47,961 bases of DNA from NCBI GenBank assembly GCA_944392655.1, contig CALXXL010000016.1, positions 1 to 47,961 of the forward strand. The letters are read 5' to 3'. Below are positions 1 through 7,915 of this stretch, in pieces (position 1 is the stretch's first letter; every line of letters starts with the position of its first letter). The position numbers and the translations under genes were made by a program. The notes below the pieces were generated by a model, which saw only the letters and a program-made list of their open reading frames with translations, was not told the DNA's origin and searched no databases. The stretch comes from an uncultured Victivallaceae bacterium. Lineage in GTDB: Bacteria > Verrucomicrobiota > Lentisphaeria > Victivallales > Victivallaceae.

Positions 1-74
1 CCTTTAAGCTGAAGCTATTCGGCTACATACCGGCGCAGCCGGTAGTTTTTTTGCGCTTAAGCTATATAAAAAAA
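1..74 (+). repeat. Left copy of a 74-bp inverted end repeat
   Basis: Bases 1-74 are an exact reverse complement of bases 47888-47961; identity ends after a run of seven A at 68-74. Inside it is a hairpin, TACCGGC-GCA-GCCGGTA (28-44), followed by G and seven T (46-52), which has the form of an intrinsic terminator for transcripts entering the window from the left. TTAAGCT occurs near both ends of the repeat. It is probably an interspersed genomic repeat at which the sequence was cut; a mobile-element end or the 3' end of a multicopy transcription unit are alternatives. Confidence 0.9.
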
Positions 75-102
75 GCCATGCCTGTTTGACAGGCATGGCT
101 TT
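68..102 (-). terminator. Intrinsic terminator of leuCD
   Basis: An 11-bp perfect stem (74-84 with 90-100, loop TTTGA) is followed on the minus strand by seven T (74-68). It lies 19 bases past the leuD stop and ends the leuC-leuD transcript. Its T run is the inner edge of the end repeat. Confidence 0.9.
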
Positions 103-120
103 ATATCGCGTATACTTGAA

Positions 121-645
121 TCAGTATTTGCTGTCGGCGTAATCGACCCATCCGTTGGCGCGGACGAGCGCCTCGTCGAACGGGCTGACTTCAAAGTTAT
201 AAGTTTTGGTAACTTTGCCGTTGGAGATGGTGAACTTGTGATTTTCAAGATCGGTTTCGCAAGTCGCCTCGGTTCCGGCGAAGGTGGCGAAGATATCGTC
301 GATTTCCTTAGCGGGGAGGGAGATCGCCATCATGCCGCAGTTGAACATATTCTGGCGGAAGATGCGGGCGAAGTTCTCGGCGATAACGAGGTTGATGTCG
401 TTATATTCGAGCACCCACGGCGCGTGTTCGCGGGATGAGCCGCATCCGAAGTTGGCGCGGGTCACGATCACGTTCTTTCCGGCAATATCCTTTTTGGGGT
501 CAAAGCCGTTTAAATTGAGGTCTTCCAGGCAGTAAGGCTTAAGGGCGGCCTTGGTCAATTCGGTCAGATAACGGGCTGGAATGATCTCGTCGGTATTGAT
601 ATCTGAACGGTCGAGGAAGAGGATTTTACCGTTAAAATTTTTCAT
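121..645 (-). CDS. leuD: 3-isopropylmalate dehydratase small subunit
   Basis: Small subunit of isopropylmalate isomerase, which with LeuC interconverts 2- and 3-isopropylmalate in cytoplasmic leucine synthesis. The 174-residue length and the order of motifs (DRSDINTDEIIPARYLT near the N-terminus, then NFGCGSSREHAPW at about 65-78) are those of the short LeuD form that pairs with a LeuC of about 420 residues. The gene starts 12 bp after the leuC stop, so the two are co-transcribed, and a strong terminator follows. No other leu genes are in the window. A homoaconitase small subunit is the only close alternative, because the short form is shared by both families; IPM isomerase is much more common in bacteria. 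Confidence 0.95.
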   Translation of the reverse strand: MKNFNGKILFLDRSDINTDEIIPARYLTELTKAALKPYCLEDLNLNGFDPKKDIAGKNVIVTRANFGCGSSREHAPWVLEYNDINLVIAENFARIFRQNMFNCGMMAISLPAKEIDDIFATFAGTEATCETDLENHKFTISNGKVTKTYNFEVSPFDEALVRANGWVDYADSKY

Positions 646-657
646 TTTCCATACTCC

Positions 658-1944
658 TTACTTTTTAAAGAGGGGGGAATTGGTAATAACGCCGGTGATA
701 CTGGTCGCGGCGGCGGTGGCGGGGCTCATCAGGTGAACCATGCCGCCTTTACCCATTCTTCCGTTAAAGTTGCGGTTGGTGGTAGAGGCGCACACTTCGC
801 CGTTGGCGAGGACGCCGTTGCTCATGCCGAGACACGCGCCGCATGTCGGGTTGGTAACGCAGAATCCGGCGTCCATAAAGATAGCGATAATACCTTCTTC
901 GAGTGCCTGGCGGTAAATTTTGGGAGTAGCCGGCGAAACGATGGCGCGGATATTGGGGCTGATCTTCTTGCCTTTAAGGATGGAAGCGGCGATGCGCAGA
1001 TCCTCGATGCGTCCATTGGTGCAGCTGCCGATATAGACCTGATTTACCGGGGTGCCTTCCATTTCGCGTACGGTTTTAACCTGATCGGGTTTATAGTTTA
1101 CAGTGACCATAGGTTCCATATCGCAAACGTCGAAATCGATTACCTGGACATAATTGGCGTCTTCGTCGGGGAGGAAGCGGGAATATTCCTTAAGAGCTTC
1201 TTCTTTGGAGGCGAATTCGTCCTGAATGAATGGCCAGAGATAGTTTACGGTGGTCATATCCGGGTAGCAGATGCCGCATGTGCCGCCGGCTTCGATAGCC
1301 ATATTGCATAGGGTCATGCGTGACTCCATGCTCATATCGGCGATCACGGGTCCGGCGAATTCGATCACCTTATCGGTAGCGCCGTTTACGGTAAGTTTCT
1401 TAATGATGGCGAGGATCAGGTCTTTGGCATAAACGCCTTCGGGGAGTTTGCCGGTGACGTTGATTTTGATGGTATCTGGGGTACGCATGGTGCATACGCC
1501 CTTAAGGATACCGACTTCCAGGTCGGTGGTGCCGACGCCGGCGGCAAAAGCGCCGAAGGCGCCGTGTGTGCAGGTATGCGAGTCGCCCATAATGACGGTA
1601 AATCCGGGGCGGACGAATCCCTTTTCCGGGAATATGGCGTGACAAACTCCGTTGGCGCCGATATCGAAGAAGTCCTTGATATTGTGTCTGCGGGCCCAGT
1701 CGCGGAGGGTTTTGCCCTGTTCGGCGGTTTTAGAGTCCTTGGCGGGGGTTACGTGGTCGATAACGGCCTTGATTTTAGTGGGATCGAAAACCCGGTCCTT
1801 GCCCCGTTCGACCAGGTCGTTAATGGCGATCGGGGTAGTGATTTCGTGACAGAACACGCGGTCGAGTCGGATAACGTTGACGCCCTCGGCCGGCTGATCG
1901 ACCAGGTGTGCGTCAAATATTTTCTGCGCAACAGTTTTACCCAT
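658..1944 (-). CDS. leuC: 3-isopropylmalate dehydratase large subunit
   Basis: Catalytic 4Fe-4S subunit of isopropylmalate isomerase (aconitase family). The cluster ligands are visible as YIGSCTNGR (about residue 308) and NPTCGACLG (Cys at about 369 and 372); MGDSHTCTHGAFGAFAAGVG is the conserved substrate/cluster loop. At 428 residues it belongs to the shorter, archaeal/homoaconitase-like class and not to the 466-residue enterobacterial LeuC. The ATG at 1944 has AAGGAG eight bases upstream. The gene is divergent from the UPF0371 gene across 247 bp; a TATAAT at 2076-2071 (minus) could be its -10 box, but I see no convincing -35. I see no leader peptide or T-box. Confidence 0.95.
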   Translation of the reverse strand: MGKTVAQKIFDAHLVDQPAEGVNVIRLDRVFCHEITTPIAINDLVERGKDRVFDPTKIKAVIDHVTPAKDSKTAEQGKTLRDWARRHNIKDFFDIGANGVCHAIFPEKGFVRPGFTVIMGDSHTCTHGAFGAFAAGVGTTDLEVGILKGVCTMRTPDTIKINVTGKLPEGVYAKDLILAIIKKLTVNGATDKVIEFAGPVIADMSMESRMTLCNMAIEAGGTCGICYPDMTTVNYLWPFIQDEFASKEEALKEYSRFLPDEDANYVQVIDFDVCDMEPMVTVNYKPDQVKTVREMEGTPVNQVYIGSCTNGRIEDLRIAASILKGKKISPNIRAIVSPATPKIYRQALEEGIIAIFMDAGFCVTNPTCGACLGMSNGVLANGEVCASTTNRNFNGRMGKGGMVHLMSPATAAATSITGVITNSPLFKK

Positions 1945-2129
1945 AAAAGCTCCTTGTTAAAAAATTTGGACAAAACTTAATAATATAACTCTGCGGTGTT
2001 AATATTTCCAGTAAAGAAGGTATAAAAAAAGGTTTATTATGGATTTGGGAAAAACTCTGTTATGGTTGATATTATAAAAAACTGATTATTTCCGGAGATA
2101 TTTTTTTGTCAAAAAAACGGGAATAAAGA

Positions 2130-2158
2130 TTGTCGAAACGTGATTTAAATGGTATATT
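2130..2158 (+). promoter_or_regulatory. Predicted promoter of the UPF0371 gene
   Basis: TTGTCG (2130-2135), 17 bp, TATATT (2153-2158). The start codon follows 33 bases later. It sits in the 247-bp divergent region (1945-2191) between leuC and this gene; the rest of that region is AT-rich with no feature I recognise. Confidence 0.6.
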
Positions 2159-2191
2159 TGAGGCAATAATTTTGCCAAGGAAAGAGTGGAA

Positions 2192-3709
2192 ATGAAAAGA
2201 ATCGGTTTTGACAGCGAAAAATATCTGGCGGAGCAGTCAGCAGCGATTATCGAGCGTTCGCGTCAGTTTGACAACAAGCTCTATTTAGAGTTTGGTGGTA
2301 AGCTGACGTTTGACTATCATGCGGCGCGGGTACTTCCCGGCTTTGATCCGAATGTAAAGATCAAGCTGCTGCAGCGTTTAAAGGATAAGATCGACATAGT
2401 GATCTGCATTTATGCCGGAGACATAGAGCGTAAGAAGATCCGTGCGGACTTCGGCATTGCGTATGATGCGGACACATTGCGGATAATCGACGATCTGCGT
2501 GGTTATGGATTGGATGTAAAAGCGGTAGTGATAACGCGTTATCATGACCAGCCGGTAGTGCGCAGTTTCATGAACAAACTTGAGCGTCGTGGCATCCGGA
2601 TCTACGCGCACCGGGCGATAGAGGGTTATCCTGCGGATGTGGATACGATTGTAAGCGATGCCGGTTACGGAGCGAACGAGTATATAGAGACGGACAAGCC
2701 GATAGTGGTGGTAACCGGTCCTGGGCCGAGCAGCGGCAAGATGGCGACATGCCTGTCGCAAGTCTATCATGAATACCGTCGCGGGGTATCGGCGGGCTAT
2801 GCGAAGTTTGAGACGTTCCCGGTATGGAATCTGCCGTTGGAGCATCCGGTGAATATTGCTTATGAAGCGGCAACGGCGGATATAGAAGATGTGAACATGG
2901 TGGATCCGTTCCATCTGTCCAGCTACAATAAAGTGGCGATAAACTACAATCGTGACATAGAGATATTTCCGGTAGTGCGCCGTATTTGTGCGCGGATCAT
3001 GAATCAGGATCAGCTGTACAAATCTCCGACGGACATGGGAGTAAACCGTGTAGGTTTTGCGATTTCTGACGATGCGGTGGTGCGTGAAGCGGCGACGCAG
3101 GAGGTAATCCGCCGTTATTTCCGTTACCGTTGTGAATTTGCGCTTGGTTTGGTAGAGAGCCGGACGGTGGACCGGATCAAGATGCTGATGGAGACGCTTG
3201 GTGTTACCGAGGAGTACCGCAAAGTGGTACTTCCGGCGCGTGAAGCGGCGGAAGCCGCCAGACAGACGCCGGGGAAGGGGAATGATGACTTTTTCTGTGC
3301 GGCGGCGCTGGAGCTGCCGGACGGGACGGTGATAACGGGCAAGAACTCGCCGTTGATGCATGCGTCGAGCAGCTGTATATTGAATGCGGTAAAATATCTG
3401 GCGCATCTGCCGGATGAGCTGTTGCTGATAGCGCCTGAGGTTATAGATTCGGTGGGTCATTTAAAGAAGGATGTGCTGCGTTCGCGTCACTGGAGTCTGG
3501 ATTTATCGGAGACGCTGATCGCGTTATGTGTAAGCTGTGCGCACAATCCTGCGGCGGCGCTGGCGGTTAAGAAACTTGGCCTGTTGGCGGAGTGTGAGAT
3601 GCATCTGACGCATCTGCCGACTCCGGGGGATGAAGCCGGTCTGCGGAAACTTGGCATCAATGTAACGAGTGAGCCTCAGTTTGCCAGCCGTGATTTATTT
3701 ATAGATTAA
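2192..3709 (+). CDS. UPF0371/DUF1846 family protein
   Basis: A 505-residue soluble protein matching the uncharacterised DUF1846 (UPF0371) family over its whole length, beginning KRIGFDSEKYLAEQSAAI. No enzymatic activity is assigned to this family that I can state with confidence. A glycine-rich, P-loop-like stretch, VVVTGPGPSSGKMATCL (about residues 173-189), suggests nucleotide or phosphate binding, an inference only. I chose ATG 2192 over GTG 2186 because AAGGAA lies ten bases ahead of it; the GTG would be only about four away. It stands alone, with its own promoter and a terminator just after the stop. DUF1846 proteins are best known from Firmicutes and Actinobacteria. Confidence 0.85.
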   Translation: MKRIGFDSEKYLAEQSAAIIERSRQFDNKLYLEFGGKLTFDYHAARVLPGFDPNVKIKLLQRLKDKIDIVICIYAGDIERKKIRADFGIAYDADTLRIIDDLRGYGLDVKAVVITRYHDQPVVRSFMNKLERRGIRIYAHRAIEGYPADVDTIVSDAGYGANEYIETDKPIVVVTGPGPSSGKMATCLSQVYHEYRRGVSAGYAKFETFPVWNLPLEHPVNIAYEAATADIEDVNMVDPFHLSSYNKVAINYNRDIEIFPVVRRICARIMNQDQLYKSPTDMGVNRVGFAISDDAVVREAATQEVIRRYFRYRCEFALGLVESRTVDRIKMLMETLGVTEEYRKVVLPAREAAEAARQTPGKGNDDFFCAAALELPDGTVITGKNSPLMHASSSCILNAVKYLAHLPDELLLIAPEVIDSVGHLKKDVLRSRHWSLDLSETLIALCVSCAHNPAAALAVKKLGLLAECEMHLTHLPTPGDEAGLRKLGINVTSEPQFASRDLFID

Positions 3710-3730
3710 TTCAGGTTATTGTTAGAAAAG

Positions 3731-3758
3731 ATCCGGGTTTGAAGCCCGGATTTTTTTT
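3731..3758 (+). terminator. Intrinsic terminator after the UPF0371 gene
   Basis: Stem ATCCGGG (3731-3737) with CCCGGAT (3745-3751), then eight T on the plus strand. The minus strand has only a short T run on its side, so it may work weakly in both directions for these convergent genes. Confidence 0.85.
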
Positions 3759-4449
3759 ATTTAAAGAGGTCTTTATACTCTTTGAGGAGGAACGGGTAGT
3801 AGACGATTTTGATAGATCCGTCCGGCATGGTTTCGATAGATTTTACCGCTTTGCGGAATGCCTGGAATTCGGGTATTTTCCGCACTTCGGTGAGTGCGTA
3901 TGGTACAGCAAGTTGAGCGGCGGCGGCCGGCAGGGGTAGCCATCCTGCCCGCAGACTTTTTACTGTAATCTCCTCCTGAATTTCCGGATTGGCGGCGATA
4001 TTGAATTCGGCGTGCAGATCGATATTTCCGCCGAACAGCCATTGGATGCCGGAATTCCAGCAGAATGCCACGTCGAAATTATTTGAATTGTATTGTGCGT
4101 CAAAGGATTCCGGGTGAGGCAGCTGCTGTTGTTTATCCTGATTTAAAGCATAATATGCGTAATAGCTGTTGCGTGCGAGGCGGAGGATTGAATTGATCTG
4201 AGCCGGCGGAATGGTAATTTCGGCAGTCTCCTCCTGAGATTCCGCCTGTCTTATAGCGTTGTATACAATGAGGCCGGTAACGGCCGGAGTAAGCGAGTCA
4301 TTGATATTGATATCCGGCCGCGGATAGCGCTGAGCCGGGGAGAAGACCATAAAGACGAGCAGAATGGCGATTATGATGAGCGCGATCACCAGCCGCAGCA
4401 GACATCCCCGCCGCCGTTTTTTATTTTTGTTGTCCTTTTTTTTGGTCAT
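3757..4449 (-). CDS. Membrane-anchored protein of unknown function
   Basis: A 230-residue protein with a very basic N-terminus (KKKDNKNKKRRR), then one hydrophobic helix at about residues 15-35 (LLRLVIALIIIAILLVFMVF) and an extracytoplasmic remainder. The layout (short cytoplasmic basic tail, single anchor, about 190 exported residues) loosely resembles YpmS/DUF2140-like anchored proteins, but I see no diagnostic motif. It begins 4 bp after the tsaB stop and is the last gene of the lysA-tsaB unit. The function cannot be named. Confidence 0.75.
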   Translation of the reverse strand: MTKKKDNKNKKRRRGCLLRLVIALIIIAILLVFMVFSPAQRYPRPDININDSLTPAVTGLIVYNAIRQAESQEETAEITIPPAQINSILRLARNSYYAYYALNQDKQQQLPHPESFDAQYNSNNFDVAFCWNSGIQWLFGGNIDLHAEFNIAANPEIQEEITVKSLRAGWLPLPAAAAQLAVPYALTEVRKIPEFQAFRKAVKSIETMPDGSIKIVYYPFLLKEYKDLFK

Positions 4450-4453
4450 AAGG

Positions 4454-5134
4454 CTATTTTTTTGGTGGGAAAACCGCCGGTCTTATATACTCCAGGTTGC
4501 TGAAATTGCCGTCATAAGGCTGATATTGTGCGGTTATCAGGAGAGCGGGGTCAAAATGTTCCACGACCTTGATTTCGTTCTCTTCCGGGACGAGCCGCAG
4601 AATGGGGTCGAGCTCATATGCCTGTGCGACAAAGGTAAAATCCTCATGATTTTTAAAATACTCTTTTGCCTGCATTGCATTGAGTACACAGCTTTTTCCG
4701 GTAGGTATAAGTTCGTTGCCGTTGGAGCGCATTTCAAAGGCGATAATCTCTTTATTGCGTCCGTCGAATAGGGCGGCGACGTTGCGGTTTTCGGGGAACG
4801 GACCGGGAGTTCCTGCGATTGCGACGGCGGTTGGCACGCAGCGGACGAGGACGCCGTTTTTTCTTGACAATCCTGCGACCAATGCGGCGGCGAGGCGCAT
4901 TCCGGTAAAGCTTCCTGGGCCTGATCCGATGGTCCATGCGTTGATTTCCCGAATATCATGCTGAGCGCATGAGAGGCTTTCAAAGATGAAGTCGGCCAGA
5001 GCGGCGGCTTCGCGCTGTCGCATTGGTTTTCTGGTCCGGCATATAATTCTGCCGCCGTCGGCTTCGGCGAGGGCGAATCGGGCCATATTGCCTGACATAT
5101 CGACAGCGGCGGCCAAATGTCTGGAAAATTCCAT
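4454..5134 (-). CDS. tsaB: tRNA threonylcarbamoyladenosine biosynthesis protein TsaB
   Basis: TsaB is the scaffold partner of TsaD in the complex that transfers threonylcarbamoyl to A37 of ANN-decoding tRNAs (t6A). The family hallmark IGSGPGSFTGMRLAAAL is present at about residues 69-85, followed by typical AALFDGRNKEIIAF. Length (226 residues) is normal. I chose ATG 5134 over an upstream TTG at 5140: the TTG overlaps the lysA stop codon and the ATG lies two bases after that stop, so translation is likely coupled. TsaC, TsaD and TsaE are not in the window. Confidence 0.93.
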   Translation of the reverse strand: MEFSRHLAAAVDMSGNMARFALAEADGGRIICRTRKPMRQREAAALADFIFESLSCAQHDIREINAWTIGSGPGSFTGMRLAAALVAGLSRKNGVLVRCVPTAVAIAGTPGPFPENRNVAALFDGRNKEIIAFEMRSNGNELIPTGKSCVLNAMQAKEYFKNHEDFTFVAQAYELDPILRLVPEENEIKVVEHFDPALLITAQYQPYDGNFSNLEYIRPAVFPPKK

Positions 5135-5136
5135 AA

Positions 5137-6366
5137 TCAATCCTGCGGGATAGTGCTTTCGTCAACGATGAGATCGACGAGTTCCTGAGGGGATAGCCGT
5201 TTTCTGGCGAGTTCAGCGAACCCTTCCTGAACGAGGACTTCAGCGGGCATGGGTCTCATATTGTATACTCCTCCCATGCTGTAACAGTATGCTCCGGCGT
5301 TGGCGATCATCAAGATATCGCCCTCGTGAATTTCCTGCACTTTGCGTTGTTCGGCGAACCGGTCTCCGGTTTCGCAGATATTGCCGCAAATATCGTACAC
5401 CTTCATGGGTCCGTCAGGGTTGCTGAGGTTGGTGATATGGTGATAAGCGCCGTATAAAACCGGGCGTATAAGCTGCGGGAATCCGGAGTCGCATCCAACG
5501 ATAATGCGTTCGCGGTTTTTCTTGATGCAGCAAACCTGAGTAAGGAGGTATCCGGCTTCTGCGACGATATACTTGCCCGGCTCGAAGACGAGTTTAAGTT
5601 CCCGGCCGTACTCTTTGCAGAAAGCGTTGAAGAGCTTGCATATTTCCGCGCCCATGCTGATATAATCGACGCGTCGTTCGGTAGGCATATAAGGCACTTT
5701 GAATCCTCCGCCGAAGTCGAGGAAGAGGAGGTCGGGGAATCGCTCTCTGGTTGCCAGAGACATAAGGTTTTTCATGCTCTGGAAAACGGAATCGACGTTC
5801 TGTATGCCGGATCCTGTATGTTCGTGCAGTCCGACGACTCTGAGCTGATAATTTCTGACGATTTCGACGGTTTTATCGACCTCTTCCATAAGGATGCCGA
5901 ATTTGGTAAGGTCTCCGGCGGTCATAGTTTTATCGCTGTCGCCGTCTTTAACGTCGGGATTGAAACGCAGGCAGATATCAGACCCCGGGAACTTTTTGCC
6001 GAAGCGTTCGAGTTCGGAGATTGAACCGATATTGAAGAGGACCCCGGTAGCTTTTACCTCGTCCATTTCCTGGTCGGTGATATTATTTGCGGTATATATA
6101 ATTTTGTTAGCCGGGAATCCTGCCCGCAGAGCGAGTAGAACGTCGCCCAAGCTCACGGTATCGAGAGCTGCGCCAACGGAGTTAAGCATTTTAAGGATAT
6201 GGAAGTTGTAGTTAGCCTTCATGGCGTAACAAATCTGCAGCTTCTTATGTCCGATGAAGTCATAAAGTTCGCGGTAATGGTTGATAATCTCATCGCCGTC
6301 ATAAACGTAAAGCGGAGTGCCGTACTGAGCGGCGAACTCGAGCATCTGGTTTCTGCTGATAGTCAT
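5137..6366 (-). CDS. lysA: Diaminopimelate decarboxylase
   Basis: PLP-dependent fold-III decarboxylase that makes lysine from meso-diaminopimelate. The Schiff-base lysine is in CYAMKAN (about residue 47); HTGSG, EPGKYIVAEAG, CDSGFP and CETGD are the PLP-phosphate and substrate motifs. Length (409) is normal. I chose ATG 6366: AGAGG lies five bases upstream, whereas an in-frame ATG 21 bases further up has no good site. Related ornithine/arginine decarboxylases of this fold are less likely given the motif pattern. It leads the lysA-tsaB-membrane protein unit. A GGAGG at about 6415-6419 (minus) lacks a well-spaced ATG. Confidence 0.93.
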   Translation of the reverse strand: MTISRNQMLEFAAQYGTPLYVYDGDEIINHYRELYDFIGHKKLQICYAMKANYNFHILKMLNSVGAALDTVSLGDVLLALRAGFPANKIIYTANNITDQEMDEVKATGVLFNIGSISELERFGKKFPGSDICLRFNPDVKDGDSDKTMTAGDLTKFGILMEEVDKTVEIVRNYQLRVVGLHEHTGSGIQNVDSVFQSMKNLMSLATRERFPDLLFLDFGGGFKVPYMPTERRVDYISMGAEICKLFNAFCKEYGRELKLVFEPGKYIVAEAGYLLTQVCCIKKNRERIIVGCDSGFPQLIRPVLYGAYHHITNLSNPDGPMKVYDICGNICETGDRFAEQRKVQEIHEGDILMIANAGAYCYSMGGVYNMRPMPAEVLVQEGFAELARKRLSPQELVDLIVDESTIPQD

Positions 6367-6513
6367 ATAACCTCTGTATTGAAACATTAAAAAAACATTA
6401 TTATTTATAAATTTACCTCCAAAAAGCTGATTTGTCCACTATTGTGCAATAAAAAGCGTCAAAATAGGATATCTTGAGAAAAAAGAGAGGAATGAGTCTG
6501 ATTTTGTTATAGG

Positions 6514-6554
6514 CAAAAAAAAGCGCCGGCAGAACTATCTGCCGGCGCTTTTTG
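6514..6554 (-). terminator. Strong intrinsic terminator of the pseudopilin gene
   Basis: A 12-bp perfect stem (6522-6533 with 6538-6549, loop ACTA) is followed by eight T on the minus strand and five on the plus strand. It closes the pseudopilin transcript and separates it from lysA. Confidence 0.93.
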
Positions 6555-6566
6555 TAATGATTTAAC

Positions 6567-7394
6567 TCAGTATTTTTCAGACTTGATATATTGAGCTTCC
6601 CAATCATTGGCATTGATTTCAGCTTCTGTTACGCCGAAGAAGTTCTGAGCGATTTTTCTTTTTGCATCAGAAGAGTTATCATATACGTTGGTATACATTT
6701 CGTATAATTCGTCTCTGGTCATAGATTTCACATGGCCGTCGGCGAATCCGACATTGCTGCTGCCGCTGTGCCGGCACATAAGGCTCAGAGGGTCGTCGTT
6801 TTCGTCATTGGCTACCTGATCAGACAGGTCGTCAACAATGATGCTGTAATAAACGTCACCAGCGATGGTATCCTGCGGATTTTCGAAGATGATAGCAAGG
6901 TTGGATGGAGACTTATATGAGTTGAGAGATTTAGCCGCCTGAGTAAGTTTTTCATCTTTGGAATTTTTCTTGGCCGCGGCGAGGTAGTGGTTCAGCGCAT
7001 AGCTTGAGGTATCCCATTCCTGAACGACGACATCTGCGGGGCAGTAGAAGACTTCATTCAGGACGAGGCGGTTTGCATCGTCGCTGGATACGGCTTCGCC
7101 TTCAGGCATAAGGTTAAGATATACGAGTTGTCCCATCCAGGATCGTTCATTATCCCATGATTCCGGTACCGCATCATATTTATCAGAGTATTCAACCGGC
7201 AGTCGTCCTTTGTTGGACTGCATATTGGCGTGGTTCTGAAGAGAGATGGTAATCTGTTTCATATTACTGTTGCACTGGGTGGCGAGAGCTTTGGCCTTTG
7301 CGCTGCCGACCACTGGCAGCAGAGTGGCGGAAAGGATGGCTATAATAGCGATAACCACCAGTAGTTCCACCAGTGTGAACTGATATCTTTTCAT
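6567..7394 (-). CDS. Type II pseudopilin-like protein, H-x9-DG type
   Basis: A 275-residue protein with a prepilin N-terminus: MKRYQ, then FTLVELLVVIAIIAIL (residues 6-21), including the conserved Glu at mature position 5. The residue before the cleavage site is Gln, not the usual Gly. A HSGSSNVGFADGHV segment (about residues 207-220) is the H-x9-DG motif of the large pseudopilin families in Lentisphaerota and Planctomycetota; their individual functions are largely unknown. It is likely processed by a prepilin peptidase and exported, but no secretion or pilus genes adjoin it. It is monocistronic, with a strong promoter, GGAG ahead of the ATG, and a 12-bp terminator, which suggests high expression. 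Confidence 0.9.
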   Translation of the reverse strand: MKRYQFTLVELLVVIAIIAILSATLLPVVGSAKAKALATQCNSNMKQITISLQNHANMQSNKGRLPVEYSDKYDAVPESWDNERSWMGQLVYLNLMPEGEAVSSDDANRLVLNEVFYCPADVVVQEWDTSSYALNHYLAAAKKNSKDEKLTQAAKSLNSYKSPSNLAIIFENPQDTIAGDVYYSIIVDDLSDQVANDENDDPLSLMCRHSGSSNVGFADGHVKSMTRDELYEMYTNVYDNSSDAKRKIAQNFFGVTEAEINANDWEAQYIKSEKY

Positions 7395-7454
7395 TTTCTG
7401 TCTCCGTTAAAAATTAAAAAAAATTAAAAAACAAAATCTGTTGTATTCATTTAT

Positions 7455-7483
7455 ATTGTAGTTTAGGAAACGGGTAAAGTCAA
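7455..7483 (-). promoter_or_regulatory. Promoter of the pseudopilin gene
   Basis: On the minus strand TTGACT (7483-7478), 17 bp, TACAAT (7460-7455). It is one of the best sigma-70 matches in the window. It implies an AT-rich leader of roughly 55 bases before the ATG at 7394. Confidence 0.75.
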
Positions 7484-7545
7484 TAGTATTGAGTTAAAAA
7501 AGGCCGGATTTTTTTGTTATAACGCACTTATTTTGTTGAATGAAC

Positions 7546-7574
7546 TTGCATAATAATTGCCTTTATGCTATTTT
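7546..7574 (+). promoter_or_regulatory. Promoter of the small membrane protein pair
   Basis: TTGCAT (7546-7551), 17 bp, TATTTT (7569-7574), 43 bases before the ATG at 7618. It is divergent from the pseudopilin promoter. Confidence 0.6.
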
Positions 7575-7617
7575 GTTGCAAATAGTCAAACTGGTAAAAA
7601 TGCGGAGATTTCTTATT

Positions 7618-7899
7618 ATGAGTAAACGCAGAGCGATTGGGGCGATGTACGAGAGTTATCCGGCGAAGCGTCTGGTTCAGAATTCCGGTAATGTAGGGCT
7701 TAAGTTGCTGGTCTGGGCGTTGCTTTCCGTGGTCTGGTATTTTGTCAATTTATATGTAATATTTGGTCTGGCTGGGCTGCTGGACCGCAAGGGGCTGCTG
7801 TACTTCCGGGTTGGAGCTTTTGATTCGCAGACGCTGTTTTTCTGTATTGGGTCGCTGCTGCTGCTGATAATGGTTGGGCGCAGCAACATAGGCAATTAA
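7618..7899 (+). CDS. Small two-helix membrane protein, unknown
   Basis: A 93-residue protein starting MSKRRAIGAMYES. Two hydrophobic stretches (about residues 31-52, VWALLSVVWYFVNLYVIFGL, and the last 25, LFFCIGSLLLLIMVG) indicate two membrane helices joined by a short loop. ATG 7618 is chosen because GGAG lies 11 bases upstream and the promoter fits it; an in-frame ATG at 7540 would begin before the -10 box. It lies 16 bp ahead of the lipoprotein gene, so the two are probably co-transcribed. I recognise no family. Confidence 0.7.
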   Translation: MSKRRAIGAMYESYPAKRLVQNSGNVGLKLLVWALLSVVWYFVNLYVIFGLAGLLDRKGLLYFRVGAFDSQTLFFCIGSLLLLIMVGRSNIGN

Positions 7900-7915
7900 T
7901 TAAGGATATATGGAT

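Noticed and set aside
1945-2185. Leucine attenuator or T-box before leuC
   Set aside because: I see no Leu-rich leader frame and no T-box core or terminator/antiterminator pair in the AT-rich leader.
2378-3460. Long open frame (360 codons) on the minus strand
   Set aside because: It lies wholly inside the UPF0371 gene, its product is rich in Arg, His and Tyr with no domain, and it has no start signals. It is an antisense shadow.
6413-6613. Possible 66-codon gene upstream of lysA on the minus strand
   Set aside because: It spans the 12-bp terminator and overlaps the pseudopilin 3' end; it has no recognisable product.
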